From Clostridia bacterium (GTDB lineage: Bacteria > Bacillota > Clostridia > Oscillospirales > CAG-272), in assembly GCA_017520505.1 (NCBI GenBank), contig JAFXFN010000011.1, positions 1-64,000 on the forward strand: DNA of 64,000 nt. The letters are read 5' to 3'. Shown piece by piece: positions 32,526 through 41,737 of the stretch. How positions within the stretch are numbered: the first letter of the stretch is position 1; every line of letters starts with the position of its first letter. A program made the translations under genes and the position numbers. The notes under the pieces are model-generated. The model was not told the origin of the DNA. It did no database searches and saw nothing but the letters and a program-made list of their open reading frames with translations.

Positions 32526-33378
32526 TATCAGAGAATCTGTTCATAACGGCAAGCGATATAAGAATGAGTATCATCATTACAAGAGATATCGCAGCACCCG
32601 TGTGGTATGTCAGCTTGTTCTGGAACTGTCTTTCAATCGTATCACCTATCAGGTCAAATGCGCCGCCGCCGAGCTTCTGTGAAATATAGAAAGTGGATAT
32701 CGACGGAACAAATACCATTGTGACACCTGAAATTATTCCGGGAACAGAGAGGGGGAATACAACGTTTTTAACCGTCTGCCAGCCGTTGCAGCCAAGGTCT
32801 GCGGCAGCTTCGATGCAGCGGACGTCGATCTTTGATATTGTTGTGTATATCGGAAGCACCATATAAGGCAGGTAATCGTATACCATACCGAGTATTACCG
32901 CACCGCCCGTGCCTATAAATGACAGCTTTTCAAATCCGAGGCTCACCAAAAACGTACTGATTATGCCGCCGTTATCAAGCAAAGCCATAAGTGAATACGT
33001 TCTTATCAAAAGACTTATCCACATCGGAAGCATCAGAAGCAGAATGAACAGCTTTTGCTTTCTCGGTTTAAGCCTTGCGATGAAATATGCAAGCGGATAA
33101 CCGATAATTATACAAACGACGGTCGCTATCAGCGAGAAAAACACGGAAAGCATAAATGTTTCGCCGTAGTTTGTAAGATTTGTTATGTTTTCAAACGTAA
33201 AATTGCCCGCAGAATCTGTAAATGCGAAGTATGCGACGAACATAAGCGGGGCAATTATGAAAAGAACTGACCACAAAATGTGGGGACAAGCGGCAATTCT
33301 TGCAAGCCATGAACGCTCAATGGTGCTTTTGCTTGATGCCGCAAGCACTTTTTTTCTTACTTTTGCGCTGTTGTTCAT
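32500..33378 (-). CDS. potB: Spermidine/putrescine ABC permease PotB
   Basis: 292 residues with six membrane segments. The EAA loop is E-A-A-A-D-L-G-C-N-G-W-Q-T-V. The N-terminal R-I-A-A-C-P-H-I-L-W is typical of PotB. Its ATG overlaps the potA stop (TGATG), so the two genes are translationally coupled. Confidence 0.93.
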   Translation of the reverse strand: MNNSAKVRKKVLAASSKSTIERSWLARIAACPHILWSVLFIIAPLMFVAYFAFTDSAGNFTFENITNLTNYGETFMLSVFFSLIATVVCIIIGYPLAYFIARLKPRKQKLFILLLMLPMWISLLIRTYSLMALLDNGGIISTFLVSLGFEKLSFIGTGGAVILGMVYDYLPYMVLPIYTTISKIDVRCIEAAADLGCNGWQTVKNVVFPLSVPGIISGVTMVFVPSISTFYISQKLGGGAFDLIGDTIERQFQNKLTYHTGAAISLVMMILILISLAVMNRFSDNDGGEIIV

Positions 33379-34499
33379 CAGTCATCCTCCTCAACTATGT
33401 CGGAAAGATGCTCATGCTCCTCGCTGTACGATGAGTAGTCGCCGACCATATCGGAGTATTCCGATTTCTTCATTACGTGTATTGCGTCGGGCTCGATATA
33501 AAGACCGATCTTTTCACCCTCTCCGCAATAATCCGTGGTTTGTATCATCCATTTGTAGTTGTTTATATCAACTATGATCTCATAGTGAACACCCATAAAG
33601 GTGACATTGGAAACAGTACCGCAAAGCATTCCTTTTTCGGGTGCTACTATATCAACGTCCTCGGGACGTACAACGACGTCAACGGATTCGTTCGGCTCAA
33701 AGCCCTTGTCAAGACAGTCAAATATATGACCTGAAAAACGCACCTTGTAATCTTCAAGCATAGTTCCGAATATGAGGTTTGACTCTCCTATAAAATCGGC
33801 AACAAATGCGTTTACGGGCTCATTGTATATATCTTGAGGTGTACCTATTTGCAGTATCTCACCGTTGTTCATTACGACTACGGTGTCGGACATGGAAAGC
33901 GCTTCCTCTTGATCGTGTGTTACGTAAATAAACGTAATACCTGTTTTCTGCTGGATATTTTTAAGCTCGTTTTGCATATCCTTGCGAAGCTTGAGGTCAA
34001 GTGCGCCGAGCGGTTCGTCAAGCAAAAGTATTTCGGGGTCGTTTATAAGCGCACGTGCTATTGCAACACGCTGTTGCTGACCGCCTGAAAGCGTTGACAC
34101 ACTTCTTCTCTCAAAGCCCTTCAGATTTACAAGCTTGAGCATTTCTTTTACTTTTTCTGCAATCTCACGGTCAGGTCTTTTCTTCAGACGCAGACCGAAG
34201 GCAATGTTTTCGAAAACGTTAAGATGGGGAAAAAGGGCATATCTCTGAAACACGGTGTTTACGTTTCTCTTGTATGACGGGACATCGTTGATGCGCTTTC
34301 CGTCAAAGAAAACATCACCGGAGTCGGGGTCCTCAAAACCGCCGATAATACGTAAGGTCGTTGTTTTACCGCATCCGGACGGACCTAAAAGCGTTATAAA
34401 CTCCTTATCGTGAATATCAAGATTGATGCCTCTTAAAACAGGCTCGCCGTCAAAGGCTTTAGTGATATTTTTCAGCTCGATTAAAAGATTTTTTTCCAT
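33378..34499 (-). CDS. potA: Polyamine ABC transporter ATPase PotA
   Basis: 373 residues. Walker A is G-P-S-G-C-G-K-T-T, the Q-loop is [10 protein letters not shown], the signature is [10 protein letters not shown] and Walker B is [13 protein letters not shown]-terminal TOBE domain begins near residue 285. First gene of the operon. I start at M-E-K-N-L-L-I-E-L (34499), 12 nt after AAGGAG; the frame extends to 34535 without a better site. Confidence 0.94.
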   Translation of the reverse strand: MEKNLLIELKNITKAFDGEPVLRGINLDIHDKEFITLLGPSGCGKTTTLRIIGGFEDPDSGDVFFDGKRINDVPSYKRNVNTVFQRYALFPHLNVFENIAFGLRLKKRPDREIAEKVKEMLKLVNLKGFERRSVSTLSGGQQQRVAIARALINDPEILLLDEPLGALDLKLRKDMQNELKNIQQKTGITFIYVTHDQEEALSMSDTVVVMNNGEILQIGTPQDIYNEPVNAFVADFIGESNLIFGTMLEDYKVRFSGHIFDCLDKGFEPNESVDVVVRPEDVDIVAPEKGMLCGTVSNVTFMGVHYEIIVDINNYKWMIQTTDYCGEGEKIGLYIEPDAIHVMKKSEYSDMVGDYSSYSEEHEHLSDIVEEDD

Positions 34500-34642
34500 T
34501 CCGCATAAATACTCCTTCAAGTTAAAAGAATTCATAGGATTAACCTAAAGATAAAAAGACAAAGTCTTACTTTACCCTGTAATGAATTAAAGACAGACAT
34601 TGTCGGTAATTCGGGAAAAAAGCAAGAAAACGTCTGTGCGCC

Positions 34643-34671
34643 ATTGTATCATAATTTAAACCAAAATGCAA
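34643..34671 (-). promoter_or_regulatory. Promoter of potABCD
   Basis: Minus-strand TTGCAT (34671-34666), 17-bp spacer, TACAAT (34648-34643). Leader of about 140 nt before potA. Confidence 0.7.
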
Positions 34672-34741
34672 TAGTTTTAATTAATTTTATCGTTTATTAA
34701 ATCAAAATATTTTATAATGGAAAAATCAGCCGTTCGGGGTA

Positions 34742-34770
34742 TTGACATAAGGGCTTAAAACACTTATAAT
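34742..34770 (+). promoter_or_regulatory. Promoter of the Nudix gene
   Basis: TTGACA at 34742-34747, 17-bp spacer, TATAAT at 34765-34770. Confidence 0.85.
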
Positions 34771-34793
34771 GTACAAAAAAACGGTGGTATTTT

Positions 34794-35210
34794 ATGCAGG
34801 GATATAATCTTATTGCTGTCTACAATAAAGAATGTGACAGGCTTTTGATGTGTGTAAGAAAAAAACAGCCGTATCTGGGACTGTCAAACCTTGTAGGCGG
34901 AAAAATAGAAAAGGGCGAGGAAAGCCTTTCTGCGGCATACAGAGAGCTTGCCGAGGAAACGTCCATCACAAAGGAAGATATAATACTTACAAGACTTATG
35001 GATTTCACGTATCCGTTTGATGATTGCTACGTTGAGGTGTACGCAGGCAGACTCAATAAATCCGTTGAAGTGTGCGGAGATGAAAATGACCTTTATTGGT
35101 CAACTTTGGACTGTAATTTCTTCGATGCAGGGAAATATGCAGGTGAGGGAAATATCGGTCACATTCTTATGCATATTGAGTACAATAAGGATAAGGTGCT
35201 TAAAATTTAA
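34794..35210 (+). CDS. Nudix hydrolase
   Basis: 138 residues. The Nudix box is complete: G-G-K-I-E-K-G-E at about 40-47, then R-E-L-A-E-E-T-S. It hydrolyses a nucleoside diphosphate-linked substrate of unknown identity; length and layout resemble MutT/8-oxo-dGTPase-type proteins. The transcript leader is short, with GGTGG before the ATG. Confidence 0.9.
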   Translation: MQGYNLIAVYNKECDRLLMCVRKKQPYLGLSNLVGGKIEKGEESLSAAYRELAEETSITKEDIILTRLMDFTYPFDDCYVEVYAGRLNKSVEVCGDENDLYWSTLDCNFFDAGKYAGEGNIGHILMHIEYNKDKVLKI

Positions 35211-35326
35211 TTTTTTTGAGTAATTGTGTACAAAATTTAACAATTACAACATACCGTATAAATATTGGTATGCAATAATATAGTAGGTAAATTTGCAAAT
35301 TAATAATTGACGACTGTTTTCAAATG

Positions 35327-35341
35327 GTGAAAACGGTTGCA
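35327..35341 (+). promoter_or_regulatory. Possible cre-like (CcpA/LacI-family) operator upstream of pckG
   Basis: GTGAAAACGGTTGCA matches the catabolite-responsive element consensus WTGNAANCGNWNNCW at all positions but the first. It lies 54 bp before the pckG start, where repression of a gluconeogenic gene makes sense. Single-site matches arise by chance, so this is tentative. Confidence 0.4.
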
Positions 35342-35394
35342 GGTTGCAAGGTTTGTATGTTTTGAATTCATTTTAAAAGGAGTATATAATAACT

Positions 35395-37152
35395 ATGGCA
35401 AACAAGTACGTACAGAAATTTGTCGATGATGCTGCCGCACTTTGTTCACCCGATAAGATCGTATGGATCACAGGTGAGGAAGAACAGCTTGAGGCGCTTC
35501 GTCGTGAGGCTTGCGCAACAGGAGAGATGGAGCTTTTGAATCAGGAAAAGCTTCCCGGCTGTTACCTTCACAGAACAGCTCCCAACGACGTTGCGAGAGT
35601 TGAGCACCGCACACTCATCTGCACAAGCAAAAAGGAAGATGCAGGTAACATCAATAACTGGATGGATCCGAAAGAGTGCTACAAGATGCTCGGCGAAATA
35701 TACAAGGATTCCATGAAGGGAAGAACAATGTATGTTATCCCTTATTCTATGGGCGTTATCGGTTCTAAATTCTCAAAGATAGGTATTGAGCTTACAGACT
35801 CTATCTACGTTGTACTCAATATGGATATAATGACAAGAGTCGGAAACAAGGTTCTCGAGGCTCTCGGTGATTCTCCCGACTATGTTAAGGGCTTGCACGG
35901 CAAGGTAAATGTTGACGAAGAAAAGCGTTATATCTGCCATTTCCCCGAAGACAACACAATTTGTTCAGTTAACTCCGCTTACGGCGGTAACGTTCTTCTC
36001 GGTAAGAAGTGCTTTGCGCTCCGTATTGCTTCCTATCAGGGCAAGCAGGAGGGCTGGATGGCTGAGCATATGCTTATCCTCGGTATCGAAAATCCCGAAG
36101 GCGAGGTTAAGTACATTGCAGCGGCATTCCCCTCTGCATGCGGTAAGACGAACCTTGCAATGCTCATTCCTCCGGAAATATACAAGAAGAAGGGCTATAA
36201 GGTTTGGTGCGTAGGCGATGACATCGCTTGGATAAGAGTGGGCGAAGACGGCAGACTCTGGGCTATGAACCCCGAAAACGGCTTCTTCGGTGTTGCTCCC
36301 GGTACAAACGAAAAGTCCAACCCCAATGCGCTTTACACAACACTTAAGGATACAATTTTCACAAACGTTGCTCATAATACAGATGACAATACAGTATGGT
36401 GGGAAGGTCTCACAAAGGAAAAGCCCGCTAACATGATAGACTGGAAGGGTAACCCCTACAACGCTGAATCCGGTGAAAAGGCGGCTCACCCCAACTCAAG
36501 ATTTACAGCAAGAGCGAAGAACTGTCCTTGTCTGTCTCCTGAGTTTGAAAATCCCCAGGGCGTTCCGCTTTCCGCTATCGTATTCGGCGGCAGACGTGCA
36601 AAGACTGCTCCCCTCGTATACGAATCCACAAGCTGGCAGAACGGTGTATTTGTAGGTTCTATCATGGCTTCCGAAACAACAGCAGCCGCATCAGGCGCTG
36701 TCGGCGTTGTACGCCGTGACCCCATGGCTATGCGTCCTTTCACAGGCTATGATATGGGCGACTACTTTGCACACTGGCTCGAAATGGGCAAGAAGATAAA
36801 GAATCCCCCCAAGATATTCAACGTAAACTGGTTCCGTCTTGATGATGAAGGTCACTTCATCTGGCCCGGCTTCGGCGACAATATGCGTGTTCTTCTTTGG
36901 ATACTCGCACGTTGTGAGGGCAAGGTTGATGCTGTAGAATCTCCCATCGGTTTCCTTCCCAATGCAGAGGATATCAATGTAGAAGGTCTTGATATTACAG
37001 TTGATACTATCAAGGAGCTTCTTGATATTGATAAGGAAGTATGGCTTGAGGAAGCAGAAGGAATCAAGGATTTCTATGCACAGATCGGCGAAAGAGTTCC
37101 TGCAGAGCTTTATGCAGAGCTTGACACTCTCATTGCAAATCTTAAGAAATAA
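35395..37152 (+). CDS. pckG: Phosphoenolpyruvate carboxykinase (GTP)
   Basis: 585 residues, close to the family's usual 600. It converts oxaloacetate and GTP to PEP and CO2, or the reverse in anaerobes. Motifs are the P-loop F-P-S-A-C-G-K-T-N at about 243-251, W-C-V-G-D-D-I-A-W for metal binding and F-G-G-R-R-A-K-T-A-P-L-V near 398. AAAAGGAG precedes the ATG. Codon choice here is the most biased in the window by eye, suggesting high expression. Confidence 0.96.
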   Translation: MANKYVQKFVDDAAALCSPDKIVWITGEEEQLEALRREACATGEMELLNQEKLPGCYLHRTAPNDVARVEHRTLICTSKKEDAGNINNWMDPKECYKMLGEIYKDSMKGRTMYVIPYSMGVIGSKFSKIGIELTDSIYVVLNMDIMTRVGNKVLEALGDSPDYVKGLHGKVNVDEEKRYICHFPEDNTICSVNSAYGGNVLLGKKCFALRIASYQGKQEGWMAEHMLILGIENPEGEVKYIAAAFPSACGKTNLAMLIPPEIYKKKGYKVWCVGDDIAWIRVGEDGRLWAMNPENGFFGVAPGTNEKSNPNALYTTLKDTIFTNVAHNTDDNTVWWEGLTKEKPANMIDWKGNPYNAESGEKAAHPNSRFTARAKNCPCLSPEFENPQGVPLSAIVFGGRRAKTAPLVYESTSWQNGVFVGSIMASETTAAASGAVGVVRRDPMAMRPFTGYDMGDYFAHWLEMGKKIKNPPKIFNVNWFRLDDEGHFIWPGFGDNMRVLLWILARCEGKVDAVESPIGFLPNAEDINVEGLDITVDTIKELLDIDKEVWLEEAEGIKDFYAQIGERVPAELYAELDTLIANLKK

Positions 37153-37162
37153 TTGATATATG

Positions 37163-37195
37163 CGAGTAGGAGGGGATTCCCCTCCTACTCGATTT
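37163..37195 (+). terminator. Terminator of pckG
   Basis: CGAGTAGGAGGGG pairs perfectly with CCCCTCCTACTCG around loop ATT. Confidence 0.85.
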
Positions 37196-37212
37196 CAATA
37201 TAGGAAAAAGCT

Positions 37213-37557
37213 ATGATACAAATTTTTGGTAAGAAAAAATGCTTCGATACGAAGAAGGCGGAGAGGTTTTTCAAAGAACGCAGGGTAAAGGTTCAGTTTA
37301 TAGATCTGCTTGACAAAGGTATTTCTCCGGGTGAATACAAGAGTATTAAGAGTGCCGTCGGCGGAATCGATGCACTTCTTGATGAAAAGCACCGTGACTA
37401 TAAGCTTCTTTCATATCTTGCATACGAAGAAGACAAGGATGAAAACATCCTTGAAGATCCGTCGCTTTTGAAAACTCCCATTGTCAGATGCGGCAAGCTT
37501 GCCACGGTCGGTTATCAGCCCGAAGTATGGCAAAAATGGCTGGAGGCAGAGAAATGA
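37213..37557 (+). CDS. ArsC/Spx-family thioredoxin-fold protein
   Basis: 114 residues with the ArsC-like fold. It opens M-I-Q-I-F-G-K-K-K-C-F-D-T-K-K-A-E, with a lone Cys in the usual N-terminal site, and ends T-P-I-V-R-C-G-K and T-V-G-Y-Q-P-E-V-W. Neither arsenate reductase nor Spx is proven; the YffB-like group is the likeliest. The stop overlaps the methyltransferase gene by ATGA. Confidence 0.82.
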   Translation: MIQIFGKKKCFDTKKAERFFKERRVKVQFIDLLDKGISPGEYKSIKSAVGGIDALLDEKHRDYKLLSYLAYEEDKDENILEDPSLLKTPIVRCGKLATVGYQPEVWQKWLEAEK

Positions 37558-38102
37558 ATCTGAAAGAGCACGCTAAAGAATATATACTTAAAAATCCCAA
37601 CGAAAACGGTGTATATGTCGATTTCACAATGGGTAATGGCCACGATACGGAGTTTTTGTGCGGTGTTGCAAAAAACGGCAAGGTATATTCATTTGACGTT
37701 CAGCCTGCGGCGCTTGAAAACACGCAAAAGCTGCTTTCTGAAAAGGGACATACGAATTTTGAGCTTATACTGTCGGGACATCAGAACGTCAAGGAGTATG
37801 TAAAAGAGCCTATTGACGGCGGAATGTTCAATCTCGGTTACCTGCCCGGCGGGGACAAGTCAAAGCACACAATGTGCGAAACAACGTTCAAGGCTGTTAA
37901 GGACGGAATTGAGCTATTAAAGGGCGGAGGCGTACTCGTCATTTCTGTTTATCCCGGACACGATGAGGGCAGACGTGAGGGAGAAATGCTCCTTGAATAT
38001 CTTGCAACGTACGACAGAAAATATTATTCGGTGATGAATTGCCGAATGATAAATTCATACGATTCACCGTTTATAATTGCAGTTGAAAAGTACGCAAAAT
38101 GA
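37554..38102 (+). CDS. mnmM: SAM-dependent methyltransferase, YtqB/MnmM type
   Basis: 182 residues. The SAM site is Y-V-D-F-T-M-G-N-G-H-D-T, the acidic motif follows at F-D-V-Q-P, then N-L-G-Y-L-P-G-G-D, V-Y-P-G-H-D-E-G and the final S-P-F-I-I-A-V-E-K. This is the PF06962 pattern. Its Bacillus member methylates nm5U34 to mnm5U34 in tRNA, so that role is likely here. Start at 37554, overlapping the previous stop. Confidence 0.85.
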   Translation: MNLKEHAKEYILKNPNENGVYVDFTMGNGHDTEFLCGVAKNGKVYSFDVQPAALENTQKLLSEKGHTNFELILSGHQNVKEYVKEPIDGGMFNLGYLPGGDKSKHTMCETTFKAVKDGIELLKGGGVLVISVYPGHDEGRREGEMLLEYLATYDRKYYSVMNCRMINSYDSPFIIAVEKYAK

Positions 38103-38106
38103 ATAC

Positions 38107-38136
38107 AAAAAAATCCTCGGCTGAGGATTTTTTTTG
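38107..38136 (+). terminator. Terminator of the ArsC-like/mnmM pair
   Basis: AAAAAATCCTC, loop GGCT, GAGGATTTTTTTT. Confidence 0.85.
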
Positions 38137-38169
38137 TATGGCTATTCACAAACTGCCCGTTTTAAAAGG

Positions 38170-39222
38170 TCATTTGAATATCTTTTTACACAATTTTTCT
38201 GTCATTTTTTCTTTTTTGTCGAAATTCATAGATGATATGTATATCTTTTCAAGCTCATCGTGAAGAGGTTTTACGTTTGCTAAATAAAGAAGCGCTTCTT
38301 TGATCACCGATTCGTATGCACTTTTCATAAAATTAAGCCGTTTTTTATGTGATTTGATTCCGTCTTTGTTTATAAATCTGCACATATTTATCACCTTGTC
38401 GTCTTCGCTTTGCGGCGTGCCTACGGTAAATGATATTTTCAGTGAGTTTATATAAATACCGTCGATATGTTCGGGAATATCGGGTGAATAGCTTACTGTA
38501 ATATTATGCCCTTTCTCCTTCAGCTTTTCATATATGAGGGAAAGCAAAATATGAGAAATGTTGTATTTATCCTCGATAACATAATGTGTTTCGGCTTTTT
38601 TATAGAATGTATCCAAAAACACTTCGCCGCACGTACCGTACGTGTGTAAAAGACGTATCTGCTCACCCCATTTGTCACCGTTTTTGATGTGCGCCATCAA
38701 CCGTTCTGTAAAATCATTTAATTTTTTATACAGAACGTATGGCGATACCGTGCAGTTATATTCCTTTTTGATAGAGCCTGCGCATCGTAAAAATGCGTAT
38801 GCACGTGTATAAAGCTCTGACTTTGCACGTATGAGCTTTATTATTACATCCTTTTGCTCGGTCAGCTTCTTGATATTGAAAAATTCTCCTAAATTTATAA
38901 TTTCGTCTGCTGCTCCGGGCAAAACGGGATCACTTGCGTGAGGTGATGTTCCGTCGATTATTGCGGTCTTTATCGACGGTATCAGAATTCCGTCAAGAGA
39001 ATTTGTGTCGGATGAACATAAAAAATATTCAACGTCATATCCGTGTTCTTCCGCTTCTTTTCCGATTTTTCTCATCAAATAAGATTTTCCCGTACCGGGA
39101 CCGCCCTTGAGAATATATATTCTGTCAAGGGATTCCGCATCGAATATTTTACCGAAATGCCCGATAAAACCGTTTGATGTGTTCGCTGCGGCAAAATATG
39201 CATTTGTATATTGTTGACTCAT
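38170..39222 (-). CDS. P-loop ATPase of the PRK06851/YpjB-like type
   Basis: 350 residues. The Walker A motif I-L-K-G-G-P-G-T-G-K-S is at about 36-46, preceded by S-N-G-F-I-G-H-F. A possible Walker B-like segment is V-E-Y-F-L-C-S-S-D near 65. The rest is helical and has no clear family. Similar proteins in spore formers are duplicated P-loop ATPases of unknown role; this one carries one P-loop. Its ribosome binding site lies inside a long hairpin (39225-39272). Confidence 0.72.
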   Translation of the reverse strand: MSQQYTNAYFAAANTSNGFIGHFGKIFDAESLDRIYILKGGPGTGKSYLMRKIGKEAEEHGYDVEYFLCSSDTNSLDGILIPSIKTAIIDGTSPHASDPVLPGAADEIINLGEFFNIKKLTEQKDVIIKLIRAKSELYTRAYAFLRCAGSIKKEYNCTVSPYVLYKKLNDFTERLMAHIKNGDKWGEQIRLLHTYGTCGEVFLDTFYKKAETHYVIEDKYNISHILLSLIYEKLKEKGHNITVSYSPDIPEHIDGIYINSLKISFTVGTPQSEDDKVINMCRFINKDGIKSHKKRLNFMKSAYESVIKEALLYLANVKPLHDELEKIYISSMNFDKKEKMTEKLCKKIFK

Positions 39223-39224
39223 AA

Positions 39225-39272
39225 AATACCTCTTTTCATAATCATCTTTAGTATGATATGAAAAGAGGTATT
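39225..39272 (-). promoter_or_regulatory. Hairpin that hides the ribosome binding site of the ATPase gene
   Basis: 39225-39245 and 39253-39272 are inverted copies (about 20 bp, one bulge). On the minus strand the 3' arm contains AAAAGAGG, the ribosome binding site 6 nt before the ATG at 39222. Alternatively it may be the terminator of the upstream lipoprotein gene, since TATTTT follows. Confidence 0.65.
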
Positions 39273-39281
39273 GTTTTGTTA

Positions 39282-39971
39282 TTATATTTTTTCTGTTTCA
39301 ACGATAATACTTTCATTTACCGATACGGAATATATGTACGGTATTTCATTTTCAGCACGTTTTCTGAAAATAATGAAATAATCATCGGGGTATGCTATCC
39401 CATTTTGAGAAAAACGTACAACAGCACGGTAAGTGTTTTCGGTTTCCGTAAGACTTACTATTTCAACCGATGTATATACGGATGTAAGCTTTCCTGTCAG
39501 TATGTATGCGTTTATCTTGTCTAAATACGAAAAGCGGGAAGTGTTTTTGTTTTTTAAATGAATATCTCCGCCGAAAAATCTGTATACTGTGTTTTCATAA
39601 TCGTATGACGGAATGAGAGTATTTACACTTAGCTCGGGGTAATTTTCAGCCAAGGCGGAAAACATTTTATCATCTGCGGAATATTTTTCAAAGTGAGTTC
39701 CCGCAAGATAATCAAGCACGGTATCGCTGTATTTATCCGAAACGGATTTGAAATCATCAAAGCAGATTATTTCACCCGTGCCGAATGTGAGGACAGAGCA
39801 AACGCTTGAAAGCTGCTGTGCGATTTCGCCCTTGCCGTCAAGCGATGCAATTACAGCCTCTGCGCTGTAATCCGCATTGTCTATACCCAAAAGACCTGAA
39901 ATTCCTCCCGAACACGAGGTGAGCTGTGTGATAATCAGTAAAATAAAAATTGTCTTAATTATTTTCTTCAT
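39282..39971 (-). CDS. Lipoprotein, function unknown
   Basis: 229 residues. The signal ends Q-L-T-S-C-S-G. The remainder is a mixed alpha/beta domain with no recognised family; it includes S-D-K-Y-S-D-T-V-L-D-Y-L and a beta-rich second half (Y-R-A-V-V-R-F-S). It starts 4 bp after the Ppx/GppA gene, so it is in the same operon. Confidence 0.65.
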   Translation of the reverse strand: MKKIIKTIFILLIITQLTSCSGGISGLLGIDNADYSAEAVIASLDGKGEIAQQLSSVCSVLTFGTGEIICFDDFKSVSDKYSDTVLDYLAGTHFEKYSADDKMFSALAENYPELSVNTLIPSYDYENTVYRFFGGDIHLKNKNTSRFSYLDKINAYILTGKLTSVYTSVEIVSLTETENTYRAVVRFSQNGIAYPDDYFIIFRKRAENEIPYIYSVSVNESIIVETEKI

Positions 39972-39975
39972 ATTC

Positions 39976-40857
39976 TTATATGTTTTTATTCTCTGCTTTT
40001 TTTAACAGATATCCGTCACGGACACTTCTTTTGCAGAGAACTATCTTCTTTACTCCGTAATATTTGCAAACAATGTTGAATATATAAAAGCCTGTCATAA
40101 AATTATCCGCACGCTTGGGAAGCTTTTGCATAAGCATAAGGGCTGTTTCTTCACCGCCTGAGGAAAGAAAGCTGTATGCTTTTTCGGCATCAAGCACAGA
40201 TATTTCTGTTTTTTTATCAAAGCAAAGCGAAAAAATACAGCGTGCAGTACCGCCTATAAGATAAATCGTATCCTTGTCTGTGACAGGAAAATTTTTGAGC
40301 TGCGACAATACGTGAGAGGTGATTTTTTCTTCATCTGAGCTTGTTAAAACGGTGCTTATATTAAGCTGCTCTTTTACACGCAAAGCGCCGAGTGGCAAGC
40401 TGCATATATTTTTTGCTGTTCTGTTTTCAAACTCAACAAGCTCAAGACTTCCGCCGCCCATATCAGCCATAATACCGTTTACAGCATCGGGGCAGTCCAG
40501 CATCAGCGCATTTGTGCTGCATAATGCCTCGTCTTCTCCGCTTATTATTTCAATGGTAACACCGAGTGCTTCTTTTATTTTTTCTATGACTTCGCAGGCG
40601 TTTGAAATTCCTCTCAGGCTTTGTGTTGCAAACACATACGTTTTCTCACAGCCATCGCTTACAGCGGTGATAAGAAACCTCTCGAGGATGCTTTTCAATA
40701 TATCGTAGCCCTCATTTGTTAAAAATCCGTCCTTTGTGTGACGAGCCAGAGCACCCTTTTCACTTCTTGATGATATTGGTTCTATATCTTTTCCCGAAAG
40801 CTTGAATATATCGAGCTTTATAGTATTTGAGCCTATATCTATAACAGCAGTTTTCAT
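39976..40857 (-). CDS. Ppx/GppA-family phosphatase
   Basis: 293 residues. It acts on polyphosphate or (p)ppGpp. The actin-like fold motifs are V-I-D-I-G-S-N-T-I-K-L at the start, T-Q-S-L-R with G-E-D-E-A-L near 115, and D-M-G-G-G-S-L-E-L-V near 140. The length matches the short, single-domain form. The ATG at 40857 follows AGGTG; a GTG at 40866 is possible. Confidence 0.88.
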   Translation of the reverse strand: MKTAVIDIGSNTIKLDIFKLSGKDIEPISSRSEKGALARHTKDGFLTNEGYDILKSILERFLITAVSDGCEKTYVFATQSLRGISNACEVIEKIKEALGVTIEIISGEDEALCSTNALMLDCPDAVNGIMADMGGGSLELVEFENRTAKNICSLPLGALRVKEQLNISTVLTSSDEEKITSHVLSQLKNFPVTDKDTIYLIGGTARCIFSLCFDKKTEISVLDAEKAYSFLSSGGEETALMLMQKLPKRADNFMTGFYIFNIVCKYYGVKKIVLCKRSVRDGYLLKKAENKNI

Positions 40858-40979
40858 TAAATACACCTATGTAATTTTTTTGTTCTTTTAAATATGCATA
40901 CAGCATACACATTATTGTATACCCACATTGTATCGTTATATATAACGGTATGTTAAAAAAATATTAATGGAGGCAGGGA

Positions 40980-41678
40980 ATGATAGGAAATGTTTTTAAG
41001 GTAATATACAATTTCTTTTTTGCATTTCTCAAGGTGTCGGATGCAGAGGTGTATCCTCCGCCGCTTACGGCGGAGGAGGAGCAAAGATGCTTTGTCAGAA
41101 TGAAAAACGGTGATATGTATGCACGTGAAAAGCTTATTCGCCACAATATGCGGCTTGTTGCACACATAGTAAAAAAATATTATACTCTTTCAAAAAATCA
41201 CGATGATTTAATATCAATAGGCACAATAGGACTCATAAAAGCCATTGACAGCTTCAAGCCCGAAACAGGTACACGCTTTGCCACCTATGCCGGTAAATGC
41301 CTTCAAAATGAGATACTTATGTATTTCAGAGGTCAGAAAAAGCTTCAGAATGAGGTGTCTATAAACGAGGTGCTTGACACGGACAAAGAGGGGAATCCGC
41401 TGACATATATCGATATAATAAGCGTTCCCGATACTATCGCCGAGGATATAAACCGAAAGCAGCAGATAAAGCAGGCGTTTTCCGCTGTTAAAAAGGAGCT
41501 TTGCGAAAGAGAAAGAAAGATAATCATACTTCGCTACGGTCTTGACGGCAAGACACCGAAAACACAGCGTGAGGTGTCAGAGATGCTCTGTATATCACGC
41601 TCATATGTTTCACGAATTGAAAAGTCAGCGCTTGCGAAAATACGGAAAAAAATGAAAGAAAAAGGTTTTTATTCATAA
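40980..41678 (+). CDS. sigK: RNA polymerase sporulation sigma factor SigK, uninterrupted
   Basis: 232 residues. It directs late mother-cell gene expression. A hydrophobic pro-sequence (about 1-24, V-I-Y-N-F-F-F-A-F-L) is removed by SpoIVFB-type proteolysis in relatives. Region 2 has R-L-V-A-H-I-V-K-K-Y-Y and D-D-L-I-S-I-G-T-I-G-L-I-K-A; region 4 has R-E-V-S-E-M-L-C-I-S-R-S-Y-V-S-R-I-E-K. The gene is not split by a skin element. GGAGG precedes the ATG. CATACACA at 40904-40911 resembles a SigE/SigK -10, unproven. Confidence 0.95.
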   Translation: MIGNVFKVIYNFFFAFLKVSDAEVYPPPLTAEEEQRCFVRMKNGDMYAREKLIRHNMRLVAHIVKKYYTLSKNHDDLISIGTIGLIKAIDSFKPETGTRFATYAGKCLQNEILMYFRGQKKLQNEVSINEVLDTDKEGNPLTYIDIISVPDTIAEDINRKQQIKQAFSAVKKELCERERKIIILRYGLDGKTPKTQREVSEMLCISRSYVSRIEKSALAKIRKKMKEKGFYS

Positions 41679-41737
41679 GAATCACATCTGATGAATATAT
41701 TTTAGCAGATAATTTTAAGGAAAGGTACGGTTACGGA

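Noticed and set aside
40980-41678. SigK interrupted by a skin element with the recombinase at 47637 as its excisionase
   Set aside because: sigK is one uninterrupted frame, and the recombinase is 6 kb away with ordinary genes between.
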